In this document: positions 32,889-41,872 of the stretch, one piece after another
How the letters are laid out: each line of letters begins with the position of its first letter
How positions within the stretch are numbered: the stretch's first letter is position 1
Assembly: GCA_029257715.1 (NCBI GenBank)
Contig: JARIAT010000001.1
Span: 1 to 46,672, forward strand
Source: Faecousia sp.
Lineage (GTDB): Bacteria; Bacillota; Clostridia; Oscillospirales; Oscillospiraceae
Length of the DNA stretch: 46,672 nucleotides
Direction: 5' to 3'
Program-made: the position numbers and the translations under genes
Notes under the pieces: generated by a model
Databases searched by the model: none
Seen by the model: the letters and a program-made list of their open reading frames with translations, nothing else
What the model was told of the DNA's origin: nothing

Positions 32889-33767
32889 TTGGTTAAAAGC
32901 ATGACTGGTTATGGCCGTGCCGTGGAGACGGTAAACGGTCGGGAATTTACGGTTGAGATCCGTTCGGTGAACAACCGCTATTTGGATTGTACAGTTAAAA
33001 TGCCAAGGAATATCTCTTTCGCCGAAGATGCGGTGAAGCAGATGGTGAAGGCTTCCGTATCCCGTGGTAAGGTTGATGTATTTATCACGATAAATGCCGA
33101 AGGAACCTCAGATGTTCAGATCAGTCTGAATAAGCCTGTACTGGAAGGCTACCTGAATGCAATGCGTCAAATGTGTGCGGAATATGCGCTCGTCAACGAT
33201 ATCAGCGTAACCGCTTTAGCAAAAATGCCAGAGGTTTTTGTTGTGGATAAGCCGGACACGGACGAGGAGCAGCTGAAGCAGGATCTGCTGAGCGTTGTTG
33301 AAAAAGCGATTGCGTCTTACAACGCAATGAGAGCCACAGAAGGCGCAGCCCTTGAAAATGATCTCCGGACACGCGGCGCAACAATTCTGAATCTGGTTAC
33401 GCAGGTCGAGCAGGCAAGTCCTCAGACGGTAGCGGATTATCGGCGTCGTCTTGAGGAAAAGATGCGCGAGATTCTTCAGGATAAGGCATTGGATGAATCC
33501 CGGATTCTCACGGAAGCAGCGATTTTTGCGGATAAGGTTGCGGTGGATGAGGAAACAGTTCGTCTGCGGAGCCATTTGGAGCAGATGAATAGTATGCTGG
33601 ATGCAGGCGGTGCTGTGGGCCGGAAGCTGGATTTCTTGATTCAGGAGATGAATCGTGAGGCGAATACCACCGGTTCCAAATGTACGGATGTCAAAATTGC
33701 TCGGATTGTCGTGGAGATCAAGGCGGAACTGGAGAAGATCCGGGAACAGACACAGAATCTGGAATAA
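32889..33767 (+). CDS. yicC: YicC family endoribonuclease
   Basis: A 292-residue YicC protein; E. coli YicC has been characterised as an endoribonuclease. The N-terminus [13 protein letters not shown] and [13 protein letters not shown], and the C-terminal DUF1732 block with [40 protein letters not shown] and [21 protein letters not shown] are all standard. The start is TTG at 32889, with AAGGAGA 8 bases upstream; the next ATG (32901) would cut off the conserved VKS. It is followed by remA, gmk and rpoZ in a very common Firmicutes order. Confidence 0.93.
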   Translation: MVKSMTGYGRAVETVNGREFTVEIRSVNNRYLDCTVKMPRNISFAEDAVKQMVKASVSRGKVDVFITINAEGTSDVQISLNKPVLEGYLNAMRQMCAEYALVNDISVTALAKMPEVFVVDKPDTDEEQLKQDLLSVVEKAIASYNAMRATEGAALENDLRTRGATILNLVTQVEQASPQTVADYRRRLEEKMREILQDKALDESRILTEAAIFADKVAVDEETVRLRSHLEQMNSMLDAGGAVGRKLDFLIQEMNREANTTGSKCTDVKIARIVVEIKAELEKIREQTQNLE

Positions 33768-33790
33768 CAGGGTTAGACGAGAGGAATTTC

Positions 33791-34054
33791 ATGAAGCTGA
33801 TCAATATTGGTTTTGGAAATATGGTTTCAGCCGGGCGTATTTTGGCTGTGGTCAGTCCGGATTCTGCACCGATTAAGCGCGTGATTCAGGAAGCAAGAGA
33901 TCGCAGTATGCTGATTGATGCCAGCTATGGAAGAAAAACAAAAGCGGTTCTTTTGATGGACACGGACCATGTGATTCTGTCTGCTTTGGCGCCCGAATCT
34001 ATTTTGGAGCGGTCTATGGATAAGCAGGGATTGACTTATGAGGAGGAAGAGTGA
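33791..34054 (+). CDS. remA: RemA/DUF370 family DNA-binding regulator
   Basis: Small DNA-binding protein; B. subtilis RemA activates matrix and osmoprotection genes, while the clostridial role is unknown. The 87-residue protein begins [27 protein letters not shown] and has [22 protein letters not shown], which is diagnostic. GAGGAA lies 5 bases before the ATG at 33791. A one-base overlap joins it to gmk. Confidence 0.94.
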   Translation: MKLINIGFGNMVSAGRILAVVSPDSAPIKRVIQEARDRSMLIDASYGRKTKAVLLMDTDHVILSALAPESILERSMDKQGLTYEEEE

Positions 34055-34617
34055 TGAGCAAGGGGAAACTGTTTGTCATCTCCGGCGCTTCTGGTGTCGG
34101 AAAAAGCACGGTCCTCAAGAAAGTGATGGCAGCGCGAGCTGATTTGAAATTTTCGGTTTCTGCCACAACGAGGGCACCCAGACCCGGTGAGGTGGACGGT
34201 GTACATTATGTGTTTGTCAGCGAGGAAAAATTTAAAGATCTGATCGACAATAATGAAATGCTGGAATATGATTTCCACAACCAAACATATTACGGCACCC
34301 CGCGAAAACAGCTCGAAGACCTGATGGAGACAAAAAATGCAGTGCTGGATGTGGAACCGACCGGGGCATTTAATGTCAAGAAAGCCCGTCCGGATGCGAC
34401 GTTGATCTTTATTATGCCTCCTAGTATGGAGGAATTGGAGCGTCGGCTGAGAGGTCGTGGAGATACCAGTGCGGAACAGATTGAGCTGCGGCTGAACCGG
34501 GCTCGCTGGGAAATGGAGCAGCGCACGAAGTATGACCATGTAGTCGTAAATGAAGATGTAGATGCCTGCGCACAGGAAATTTTGGACATCATGGCCGCAA
34601 AGGCCGATGAAGAATAA
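34054..34617 (+). CDS. gmk: Guanylate kinase
   Basis: Phosphorylates GMP to GDP with ATP. The 187-residue protein has the P-loop ISGASGVGKST (residues 9-19), the GMP-binding SATTRAPRPGEVDGVHYVF and EMLEYDFHNQTYYGTP, and the lid region RLRGRGDTS. AGGAGGAAG precedes the ATG at 34054; a GTG three bases earlier is a less likely start. One unusual point: the common segment LEIDVQGA reads LDVEPTGA here (VLDVEPTGAFNVK), a variant worth checking but outside the P-loop. Confidence 0.96.
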   Translation: MSKGKLFVISGASGVGKSTVLKKVMAARADLKFSVSATTRAPRPGEVDGVHYVFVSEEKFKDLIDNNEMLEYDFHNQTYYGTPRKQLEDLMETKNAVLDVEPTGAFNVKKARPDATLIFIMPPSMEELERRLRGRGDTSAEQIELRLNRARWEMEQRTKYDHVVVNEDVDACAQEILDIMAAKADEE

Positions 34618-34632
34618 TGGAGGAATTTTATT

Positions 34633-34839
34633 ATGTTGTACCCCCCTATTGCGGATCTGTTGGATAAAGTTGATGGTCGTTATCTGCTGGTGAATGTTGT
34701 CGCAAAGCGCGCTCGCCAGATCGCTGACGAATACAATGATATGGGTGTTGAGCCCCCCGAAAAGCCTGTTACCATGGCAATTAAAGAGGTTGCGGACAAT
34801 AAACTGACTGCAACGCTGAAGGAAGAATATATGAAGTAA
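34633..34839 (+). CDS. rpoZ: RNA polymerase omega subunit
   Basis: Small subunit that helps assemble and stabilise RNA polymerase. The 68-residue protein has MLYPPIADLLDKVDGRYLLVNVVAKRARQIAD, matching the conserved helices that clamp the beta' C-terminus, and a KPVTMAIKEVADNKL segment. GGAGGAAT precedes the ATG. It lies between gmk and priA, the usual Firmicutes position. Confidence 0.93.
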   Translation: MLYPPIADLLDKVDGRYLLVNVVAKRARQIADEYNDMGVEPPEKPVTMAIKEVADNKLTATLKEEYMK

Positions 34840-34862
34840 GAATCCAGAGGAGGAAGGGGTCT

Positions 34863-37310
34863 ATGATTGCAAAAATCGCAGTTTCGGCTGCAAGATTTTC
34901 CATGGATAAGCCCTTTTCCTATCGCTTTGAGCAGAATCTGGCGTTACAGCCAGGAATGCGGGTGATGGTTCCCTTCGGCTCCGGCAACCGCCGGACCGAG
35001 GGCATTGTCCTCGCAGTGGAAGAAGGGGATGAGTCGTCGCTCAAGCAAGTGCTTCAATGCCTCGACGACAGTCCTATTTTGGATCAGACAATGCTTCACT
35101 TGGCAGCGTTTCTTCGGGAGCGTTATTTCTGCACCTTTTATGAGGCAATTCGGACAATGCTTCCCGCAGGACTGTGGTTCCGGACGGTGGAGCATTTTTC
35201 ACTTGTTCCGGATGCGCCATGGCGGGAAAGATGTACCCGTCAGGATGATGCAAGGATATTATGTGAAGCATTGGAGAATCTGGGCGGAACTGCAGATGGA
35301 GATGCACTGAAGGCTGTAATGCCGAATGAGGAACTGCGCAGTACGGCGATCAGATATTTGCTGAAAAAGAAATGGATTACATCAGAGTCGGACTTCCTGC
35401 GCAGAACCGGTGATAAGACCGAGAAAATTGCGACTTTGGCCGCTTCTGCGGAGGAAGCCATGGAATTTGCTTCCCATCGCCCAAAATCTGCGGCGATGCA
35501 GAAGGCAGTTTTGACCATGCTGTGCGGTGTGGGAAGTGCTGCCGTTAAAGAAATCTGTTACTACACCGGAGCCTCTGCGGCAACGGTGAGCCGCTTGGAA
35601 AAATTGGGTTATCTTACAATCAGTGAACGACCGGTCCTTCGGTGCCGTGAAATTACTCCTGCGAAACTGGATGGGCCGTTAACACTTAATGAAGAACAGC
35701 AAAAAGCCTTTGACGGTCTCAGCGTCCAGATGACGCAGGAGCATCCAGGGGTTTCTTTGCTGTACGGAATTACAGGATCCGGGAAAACATCGGTGTATCT
35801 GAAGCTGATCTCTCAATGTCTGGAGCAGGGGAGGAGCGCCATGCTCCTGGTTCCGGAAATCGCACTGACACCGCAGCTGCTGAGTCTGCTTGCTGCATAT
35901 TTTGGGGATCAGGTAGCGGTTTTGCACAGCAGTCTTTCTGCCGGAGAGCGATACGATCAGTGGAAACGTCTGCGTTCCGGAGATGCGATGGTGGCAGTTG
36001 GTACGCGGTCGGCGGTTTTTGCGCCCTGTCAGAATCTTGGAATTGTGATTCTGGATGAGGAGCAGGAACAGAGTTATAAATCTGAAAATTCTCCCAGATA
36101 TTCTGCCAAAGAGGTAGCGATCTGGAGAGGTGCCAAGGAAAAAGCACTCGTACTGCTGGGATCTGCCACACCAAGCATTGAGAGCATGTATCGGGCAAAA
36201 AACGGAATATACCGCCTCTATGAACTATCCAGCCGCTATAATGGAAGGAGCCTTCCACAGGTTGATATCGTGGATATGGGGCAGGAGCTGAAGTGCGGCA
36301 ATGACTCACCGTTCAGCAGATTTCTGATGAATGCCCTTCGAGATAATTACGCAAATGGAAAACAGTCGATTCTGTTTCTCAATCGACGAGGAGCCAGCCG
36401 TGCCCTCGTATGTGTGGACTGTCGGGAAAGCCCCGAATGTCCTAGGTGCTCCAATCGACTGACATTTCACAGTGCCAACCGTCGGCTGATGTGCCACTAC
36501 TGCGGCTTTTCCCAGCCGGTACCAAGTCGGTGCCCCAGTTGCGGAGGGCCGCTCAAACCGATCGGTTTAGGCACGCAGCGCATTCAGCAGGAACTGGAAT
36601 CCGAATTTACGGATTCTGAAATTCTTCGGATGGATGCAGATACCGTCAACGCCGTGAATACTCACGAGAAAATTCTGGAGCGATTTCAGCAGGAGAAAAT
36701 TCCGATTCTCATTGGAACACAAATGGTTGCAAAGGGTCTGAATTTACCGGAGGTTACCTTGGTGGGGGTTCTTGACGCCGATCTGGGGCTTTATAGTGAC
36801 AGCTATCGGGCGGCTGAAATGACCTTTAATATGATTACGCAGGTTGTCGGCCGAGCAGGTCGGGGTGATACGGAGGGCCGTGCGGTCATTCAGACACTTG
36901 TTCCTCAGCACAAAATTATCAATCTGGCCGCCAAACAGGATTATAACGGTTTCTATCAACTGGAAATCGGATTGCGGCGGGTCACCAACATGCCGCCATT
37001 TTCAGACGTCTGCATCGTTACATTTACAGGAGAAAACGAAGCAGCCGTTATGCGTGGAGCAGCAATGTTTCGGGATTGTCTGGATCGTTGGCTTCAACAG
37101 TCAGCAGGGCAAAAAGAGCAATATACACTGCTGGGACCTGCTCCATGCCCGGTGATGAAGATTAACTATCATTTCCGCTACCGTCTGACCCTTCGCTGCC
37201 GGATGGATAAAAATCTACGGCAGATTTTGGCATATTTGCTGCGACAGTTTTTGTCGGATCGGGCCAATCGGGGCGTGTCTGCCTTTGCGGATATCAATGG
37301 ATATGAATAA
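34863..37310 (+). CDS. priA: Primosomal protein N' (replication restart helicase PriA)
   Basis: Recognises stalled forks and reloads the replicative helicase. The 815-residue protein has the N-terminal 3'BD (DKPFSYRF...GMRVMVPFGSGNRRTEGIV), a Walker A GITGSGKTSVYL (about residues 302-313), a Walker B reading DEEQ (398-401) instead of the common DEEH, GSATPS, the zinc-binding cysteines between about residues 518 and 563 (CVDCRESPECPRC; CHYCG; CPSCGG) and the helicase motifs ILIGTQMVAKGLNLPEVTLV and QVVGRAGRG. AGAGGAGGAAG precedes the ATG. It is followed by def with an 17-base gap. Confidence 0.96.
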   Translation: MIAKIAVSAARFSMDKPFSYRFEQNLALQPGMRVMVPFGSGNRRTEGIVLAVEEGDESSLKQVLQCLDDSPILDQTMLHLAAFLRERYFCTFYEAIRTMLPAGLWFRTVEHFSLVPDAPWRERCTRQDDARILCEALENLGGTADGDALKAVMPNEELRSTAIRYLLKKKWITSESDFLRRTGDKTEKIATLAASAEEAMEFASHRPKSAAMQKAVLTMLCGVGSAAVKEICYYTGASAATVSRLEKLGYLTISERPVLRCREITPAKLDGPLTLNEEQQKAFDGLSVQMTQEHPGVSLLYGITGSGKTSVYLKLISQCLEQGRSAMLLVPEIALTPQLLSLLAAYFGDQVAVLHSSLSAGERYDQWKRLRSGDAMVAVGTRSAVFAPCQNLGIVILDEEQEQSYKSENSPRYSAKEVAIWRGAKEKALVLLGSATPSIESMYRAKNGIYRLYELSSRYNGRSLPQVDIVDMGQELKCGNDSPFSRFLMNALRDNYANGKQSILFLNRRGASRALVCVDCRESPECPRCSNRLTFHSANRRLMCHYCGFSQPVPSRCPSCGGPLKPIGLGTQRIQQELESEFTDSEILRMDADTVNAVNTHEKILERFQQEKIPILIGTQMVAKGLNLPEVTLVGVLDADLGLYSDSYRAAEMTFNMITQVVGRAGRGDTEGRAVIQTLVPQHKIINLAAKQDYNGFYQLEIGLRRVTNMPPFSDVCIVTFTGENEAAVMRGAAMFRDCLDRWLQQSAGQKEQYTLLGPAPCPVMKINYHFRYRLTLRCRMDKNLRQILAYLLRQFLSDRANRGVSAFADINGYE

Positions 37311-37327
37311 TGAAAGAGGGAATTAGC

Positions 37328-37801
37328 ATGGGACTGCGTAGAATTCATACAGATAAGGAAGATGTGCTGCACAAGGTGTGCAAACCTGTTACTGCATTTG
37401 ATGCAAAGCTTGGAAAACTGCTCGATGACATGAAGGATACCCTGCTGGATGCAAATGGTGTTGGTCTTGCAGCACCGCAGATCGGCATTTTGCGCAGAGT
37501 TGTTCTTGTGGACAATGGTGAGGAGATTCTTGAGCTTGTCAATCCGGAACTGATTGAGACTTCCGGCGAGCAGACCGGGGTGGAAGGCTGTTTGTCTGTT
37601 CCGAATCGTTATGGCCTCGTGACACGTCCGATGTACGCAAAGGTGAAGGCACAGGATCGAAACGGAAACTGGTTTGAAGCAGAAGGGGAGGAACTGACGG
37701 CCCGCTGCTTCTGCCATGAGCTGGATCATCTGGATGGAATCCTTTACACTGAGGTGATGGAGCGGTTCCTGACCGAGGATGAACTGGAAATGGACGAATA
37801 A
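37328..37801 (+). CDS. def: Peptide deformylase
   Basis: Metalloenzyme that removes the formyl group from nascent proteins. The 157-residue protein has motif 1 GVGLAAPQIG (44-53), motif 2 EGCLS (86-90) with the metal-binding Cys88, and motif 3 HELDH (130-134) with two His ligands and the catalytic Glu. The start at 37328 follows GAAAGAGGGA; an ATG at 37310 overlapping the priA stop has no ribosome site. It pairs with fmt, which creates the formyl group. Confidence 0.96.
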   Translation: MGLRRIHTDKEDVLHKVCKPVTAFDAKLGKLLDDMKDTLLDANGVGLAAPQIGILRRVVLVDNGEEILELVNPELIETSGEQTGVEGCLSVPNRYGLVTRPMYAKVKAQDRNGNWFEAEGEELTARCFCHELDHLDGILYTEVMERFLTEDELEMDE

Positions 37802-37818
37802 ATTCTGGAGGTACGCCG

Positions 37819-38736
37819 ATGAGAGTTGTATTTATGGGTACGCCGGACATTGCGGCGACCTGTCTTAAAAAAATCATTGCCGATGGGGTTGATGTGGTTG
37901 GCGTATATACGCAGCCTGACCGCCCCAAGGGAAGAGGCATGAAAATGGTCTATTCCCCCGTGAAGGAAGTTGCGCTCGAGCATGGAATCCCTGTATTTCA
38001 GCCGGAGAATTTCCGTGAGGATGAAACGGTTCAGCAGCTGGCGGATCTGAAGCCGGATGTCTGCGCCGTTGTTGCCTACGGACGGATTCTTCCGCAGCGG
38101 GTGCTGGATATCCCCACCAAAGGGTGTATCAATATCCATGCAAGTGTTCTTCCGGCATATCGGGGAAGCGCTCCGTATCAGTGGGCAGTGCTGGACGGTT
38201 TGAAGGAGTCCGGTGTAACTGCAATGTATCTGGTTCGAGAGATGGACGCCGGTGATATTATTGATGTGTCGAGAACACCGATTGGTGAAAATGAGACGGC
38301 CGGTGAACTTCTGGATCGACTGGCAGTTTTAGGGGCGGATCTTCTGAGCAAAACACTCACAAGATTGACGGAAGGTCCGGTGGAAGGCATTCCTCAGGAC
38401 CCCCAAAAAGTCAGCTTTGCGCCTATGCTGGATAAAAATATGTGCCCCATTGACTGGACCAAGACGGCACAGCAGATTCATAACCAGGTTCGAGGCCTGC
38501 ATCCCTGGCCGGTGGCCACCACACAATTGGGCGGCACAAAGTTCAAGATCCATGCGACGGTTCTGGTGGATGGAACGTCCGACCTGGCTCCCGGTACCCC
38601 CGTGGAACTGAACAAGCAGGGCCTTCGGGTGGTATGCGGAGATGGAAAGCTCATCGAAATCCGCCAGCTTCAGGCGGACGGCGGTAAGCGGATGGCGGCT
38701 CCCGATTATTTCCGGGGTCATCCGCTGGAGATTTAG
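37819..38736 (+). CDS. fmt: Methionyl-tRNA formyltransferase
   Basis: Formylates initiator Met-tRNA using 10-formyl-tetrahydrofolate. The 305-residue protein starts MRVVFMGTPDIAATCL, has QPDRPKGRG, the active-site NIHASVLPAYRGSAPYQWAVLDG and EMDAGDII (catalytic Asn, His, Asp), and a C-terminal OB-like domain containing GTPVELNKQGLRVVCGDG. TGGAGGT precedes the ATG. Directly follows def as in most bacteria; rsmB starts three bases later. Confidence 0.97.
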   Translation: MRVVFMGTPDIAATCLKKIIADGVDVVGVYTQPDRPKGRGMKMVYSPVKEVALEHGIPVFQPENFREDETVQQLADLKPDVCAVVAYGRILPQRVLDIPTKGCINIHASVLPAYRGSAPYQWAVLDGLKESGVTAMYLVREMDAGDIIDVSRTPIGENETAGELLDRLAVLGADLLSKTLTRLTEGPVEGIPQDPQKVSFAPMLDKNMCPIDWTKTAQQIHNQVRGLHPWPVATTQLGGTKFKIHATVLVDGTSDLAPGTPVELNKQGLRVVCGDGKLIEIRQLQADGGKRMAAPDYFRGHPLEI

Positions 38737-38738
38737 GA

Positions 38739-40052
38739 ATGTCCGCCAGACACGCGGCACTGGAGGTGCTGTCGCTTTGCCGGAAAAAAGAGGGGTGGTC
38801 CAATGCGCTTCTGAAAGAACAGATTTCAAAGGAGCATCTGGACAAACGGGATGCAGCACTGGCAACAAGACTTTGCTATGGGGTGCTGCAAAACCGCAGT
38901 CTATTGGATTTTTACTGCAAGCAGGTGCTCAATGGCCGTCTGCGGGATTTAAGACCTGTGGTACGGGATATTCTGCATCTTGGTCTATACCAGATTTTGT
39001 TGATGGATAAAATCCCTGTGTCTGCGGCTGTCAATGAATCTGTGGCTTTGGCGAAGCAGTATTGCAAAAAGCAGCCGCACGCGGTTCCACTGGTGAATGC
39101 AGTGCTGCGCAGGGCATCGCAAAAGACAGATTGGGAAACTCCTCAGGATCTTGAAACCCGTTACTCTCATCCGGAAGGATTGGTAGCACTGCTTCGCAGC
39201 TACGTGGGAGAAGCGCGGCTTGAGCCCATGCTGAGAGCCAACAATGGCGCACCTGAAACGGTGATTCAGGTCAATACACTGATGACAGATGCGGATACCC
39301 TGAAAGCAAGACTGAAAACGGAGGGCGTCAGTGCCAATCCCCATCCATGGCTTCAGAACTGTTTGATTCTGTCCGGAACCGGCAGCATTGAAAAACTGCC
39401 GTCTTTTCAGGAAGGACTATATTACGTACAGGACGCTGCCGCAAAGCTTGCGGTAGACTGCGCCCGAATTCCGCAGGGGGAATTCCTTGTTACCGACTGC
39501 TGCGCAGCCCCCGGCGGAAAAAGCTTTGCTGTGGCGATGGCGATGGGCGGACGAGGAAGTATTATTTCCTCGGATGTCCATGAACATAAAGTTTCATTGA
39601 TGGAAAAAGGCGCTCGGAGATTGGGATTTACCAATATTCAGCCGCGGTGCTTTGATGCAACGGAATTTGATCCGGATCTTGAGAATCGTGTTGATTTTGC
39701 AATTGTGGATGTACCATGCTCAGGATATGGAATTATTCGGAAAAAACCCGATATTCGTTTTAAAGACCCGGATACGATGAATCAGCTGCCGCAGCTACAG
39801 CTGCAGATTCTTGAGAACCAGTCTCGATATGTTAAGCCGGGTGGAATACTGCTGTATTCCACGTGTACGCTGGTTCGTCGGGAAAATGAAGGTGTAGTTG
39901 AAAAGTTTTTAAAAAAACATCCGGATTTTTCTCTGGAAAATCTGGAATTACCTGATTGCTTTGGGGACGAGAAACGCGCGATGCTCGCACTGGTACCCGG
40001 TGAATTTGAAACAGACGGCTTTTTTATCTGCCGTCTGCGGAGGAACGCATGA
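38739..40052 (+). CDS. rsmB: 16S rRNA (cytosine967-C5)-methyltransferase
   Basis: RsmB (Sun) methylates C967 in the 30S head. The 437-residue protein has an N-terminal NusB-like domain (about 1-130; SARHAALEVLSLC, RLCYGVLQNR, VPLVNAVLRR) and a Rossmann-fold methyltransferase domain with QDAAAKL, the SAM loop CCAAPGGKS, DVPCSGYGIIRKKPDIRF (motif IV Cys) and STCTLVRRENE (motif VI catalytic Cys). The ribosome site is modest (GGAGATTTAGG). The last four bases overlap rlmN (ATGA). Confidence 0.95.
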   Translation: MSARHAALEVLSLCRKKEGWSNALLKEQISKEHLDKRDAALATRLCYGVLQNRSLLDFYCKQVLNGRLRDLRPVVRDILHLGLYQILLMDKIPVSAAVNESVALAKQYCKKQPHAVPLVNAVLRRASQKTDWETPQDLETRYSHPEGLVALLRSYVGEARLEPMLRANNGAPETVIQVNTLMTDADTLKARLKTEGVSANPHPWLQNCLILSGTGSIEKLPSFQEGLYYVQDAAAKLAVDCARIPQGEFLVTDCCAAPGGKSFAVAMAMGGRGSIISSDVHEHKVSLMEKGARRLGFTNIQPRCFDATEFDPDLENRVDFAIVDVPCSGYGIIRKKPDIRFKDPDTMNQLPQLQLQILENQSRYVKPGGILLYSTCTLVRRENEGVVEKFLKKHPDFSLENLELPDCFGDEKRAMLALVPGEFETDGFFICRLRRNA

Positions 40053-41077
40053 ATATTAAAGCCATGACATTGCCGGAGATGACGGCGGCGCTGAAGGAAA
40101 TGGGACAGCCCGCCTTCCGTGCAAAACAAATTTATACTTGGCTGCATAAAGGCGTCAGATCTTATGATGAGATGACCAATATCTCCAAGGATCTTCGAGC
40201 CCGATTGCAGCAGACATATCCTTTTCAGACACCTCAGGTGGTACGTAAGCAGGAATCTCAGAAGGATGGAACCATCAAGTATCTTTGGATGCTGCCGGAT
40301 GGAAACTGTGTGGAAACGGTTCTGATGCGTTATCACTACGGCAATACGGTCTGCATTTCGACAGAAGTGGGCTGCCGGATGGGATGTGCGTTTTGTGCAT
40401 CCACACTGGGTGGCTTGGTTCGCCGGTTGGAGCCTCAGGAAATGCTGGATCAGGTGCTGTTTACACAGGTGGATTCCGGGCTGCCGATTTCTCACATTGT
40501 TTTAATGGGAATTGGTGAGCCGCTGGATAATTTTGAGAATGTAATGCGTTTTCTGGAGCTTGTAAACAGTGAAGATGGAATGAATATTTCCATGCGTCAT
40601 ATCAGCCTCTCGACCTGCGGTCTAGTTCCGATGATTCGGGAACTGGCCAAGCGGAAGCTTCAGCTGACCTTGTCTGTATCCCTGCATGCGCCGTGTGATG
40701 AAATTCGCAACACCATCATGCCGGTCAACAAAGCTTATCCGACGGAAGAGCTTCTTGCGGCTTGTCGGGATTACTATAAACAGACAGGTCGTCGGATTTC
40801 CTTTGAATATGCAATGATTCATGGAGTCAATGACCGTGTGGAGGACGCAAAACTTTTGCTGAAACGGCTCAAAGGTTTGCCGGCACACATGAATCTCATT
40901 CCGCTGAATCATGTGGAGGAAAGTCCGCTCAAACCCAGCACCAGAGCGGCGGTAGCCGCATTCCAGAAAACACTGGAAGACGGAGGTGTTCCTGCAACGG
41001 TGCGCAGGACGCTGGGCGGGGATATTGATGCTTCCTGCGGACAGCTTCGGCGGAAATACACAAAAGAACATGTATAG
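40049..41077 (+). CDS. rlmN: 23S rRNA (adenine2503-C2)-methyltransferase
   Basis: Radical SAM enzyme that methylates A2503 of 23S rRNA and A37 of some tRNAs. The 342-residue protein has the Fe-S motif CRMGCAFC (C109, C113, C116), the flanking C102 and the C-terminal mechanistic Cys (C330, in DIDASCGQL), plus MGIGEPLDNFENV and SLSTCGLVP. The architecture matches RlmN; the resistance paralogue Cfr is not indicated by context. It overlaps rsmB by four bases. Confidence 0.96.
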   Translation: MNIKAMTLPEMTAALKEMGQPAFRAKQIYTWLHKGVRSYDEMTNISKDLRARLQQTYPFQTPQVVRKQESQKDGTIKYLWMLPDGNCVETVLMRYHYGNTVCISTEVGCRMGCAFCASTLGGLVRRLEPQEMLDQVLFTQVDSGLPISHIVLMGIGEPLDNFENVMRFLELVNSEDGMNISMRHISLSTCGLVPMIRELAKRKLQLTLSVSLHAPCDEIRNTIMPVNKAYPTEELLAACRDYYKQTGRRISFEYAMIHGVNDRVEDAKLLLKRLKGLPAHMNLIPLNHVEESPLKPSTRAAVAAFQKTLEDGGVPATVRRTLGGDIDASCGQLRRKYTKEHV

Positions 41078-41111
41078 TGTTCATAATGTGATGGAAAAGG
41101 AGGTGCTGCTC

Positions 41112-41843
41112 ATGCAGAGTTGGGGATTGTCGGATCAAGGATGTGTCCGGCCTCAAAATCAAGATGCTTACCAGATTGTTCAGCTGGATCGCAATACACT
41201 GCTGTGCGTACTTTGCGATGGTATGGGCGGTGCAAAGTCAGGAAATATTGCAAGTGCTCTGGCTGTGGACGTCTTTGTTCAGGAAGTCCGACAGAATCAT
41301 AAAAGCGGTATGACTCGAGAGCAAATTGATCAGATGCTGCGAAGCAGCACGAAACTTGCGAATTTTACTGTTTATGATCAGGCAAAACAGTTTGAGGATT
41401 TTTCCGGGATGGGGACAACTCTGGTGGCAGCCTATATCACCGGCGGACGGGCAACTGTCGTCAATGTCGGAGACAGCCGATGCTATGCGGTAAACGAAGA
41501 GGGAATCCAGCAGATCACAACGGATCACTCCCTTGTTCAGATGATGCTGAGCAATGGGGAACTGACACCAGAGCAGGCCAAAAGCTATCCCGGAAAAAAT
41601 TATATTACCCGTGCAATCGGCACGGAACCAACCGTAGAATGTGATATTTTCCGATGCAGCCTCGAAAAAGGCGATGTGCTGCTCTTATGCAGCGATGGGC
41701 TGCATGGAGTAGTTGACGAACAGGAGATCCTGTTTGAAGTGGTTCACGGCGCAGATAAGGAGAATTGCTGCCAGAGATTGCTTGATATCGCATTAATGCG
41801 TGGGGCACCGGATAATGTAACGAGTGTTCTGGTGCTGGCATAA
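41112..41843 (+). CDS. prpC: PP2C-type serine/threonine phosphatase PrpC/Stp
   Basis: Metal-dependent phosphatase that reverses PrkC phosphorylation. The 243-residue protein has the PP2C motifs DQGCVRPQNQDAY, VLCDGMGGAKSG, GMGTTLVAAYI, VNVGDSRCYAV, LCSDGLHGVV and APDNVTSVLV with the metal-binding aspartates. The ATG at 41112 has AAAGGAGGTG upstream; a longer frame starting inside rlmN is rejected. prkC begins 29 bases after the stop, the conserved pairing. Confidence 0.95.
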   Translation: MQSWGLSDQGCVRPQNQDAYQIVQLDRNTLLCVLCDGMGGAKSGNIASALAVDVFVQEVRQNHKSGMTREQIDQMLRSSTKLANFTVYDQAKQFEDFSGMGTTLVAAYITGGRATVVNVGDSRCYAVNEEGIQQITTDHSLVQMMLSNGELTPEQAKSYPGKNYITRAIGTEPTVECDIFRCSLEKGDVLLLCSDGLHGVVDEQEILFEVVHGADKENCCQRLLDIALMRGAPDNVTSVLVLA

Positions 41844-41872
41844 CAGCCGGATGAGTGAAAGGAGTAACATCC

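Noticed and set aside
40049-41077. Possible Cfr resistance methyltransferase
   Set aside because: Operon context between rsmB and prpC and the overall sequence are those of housekeeping RlmN.
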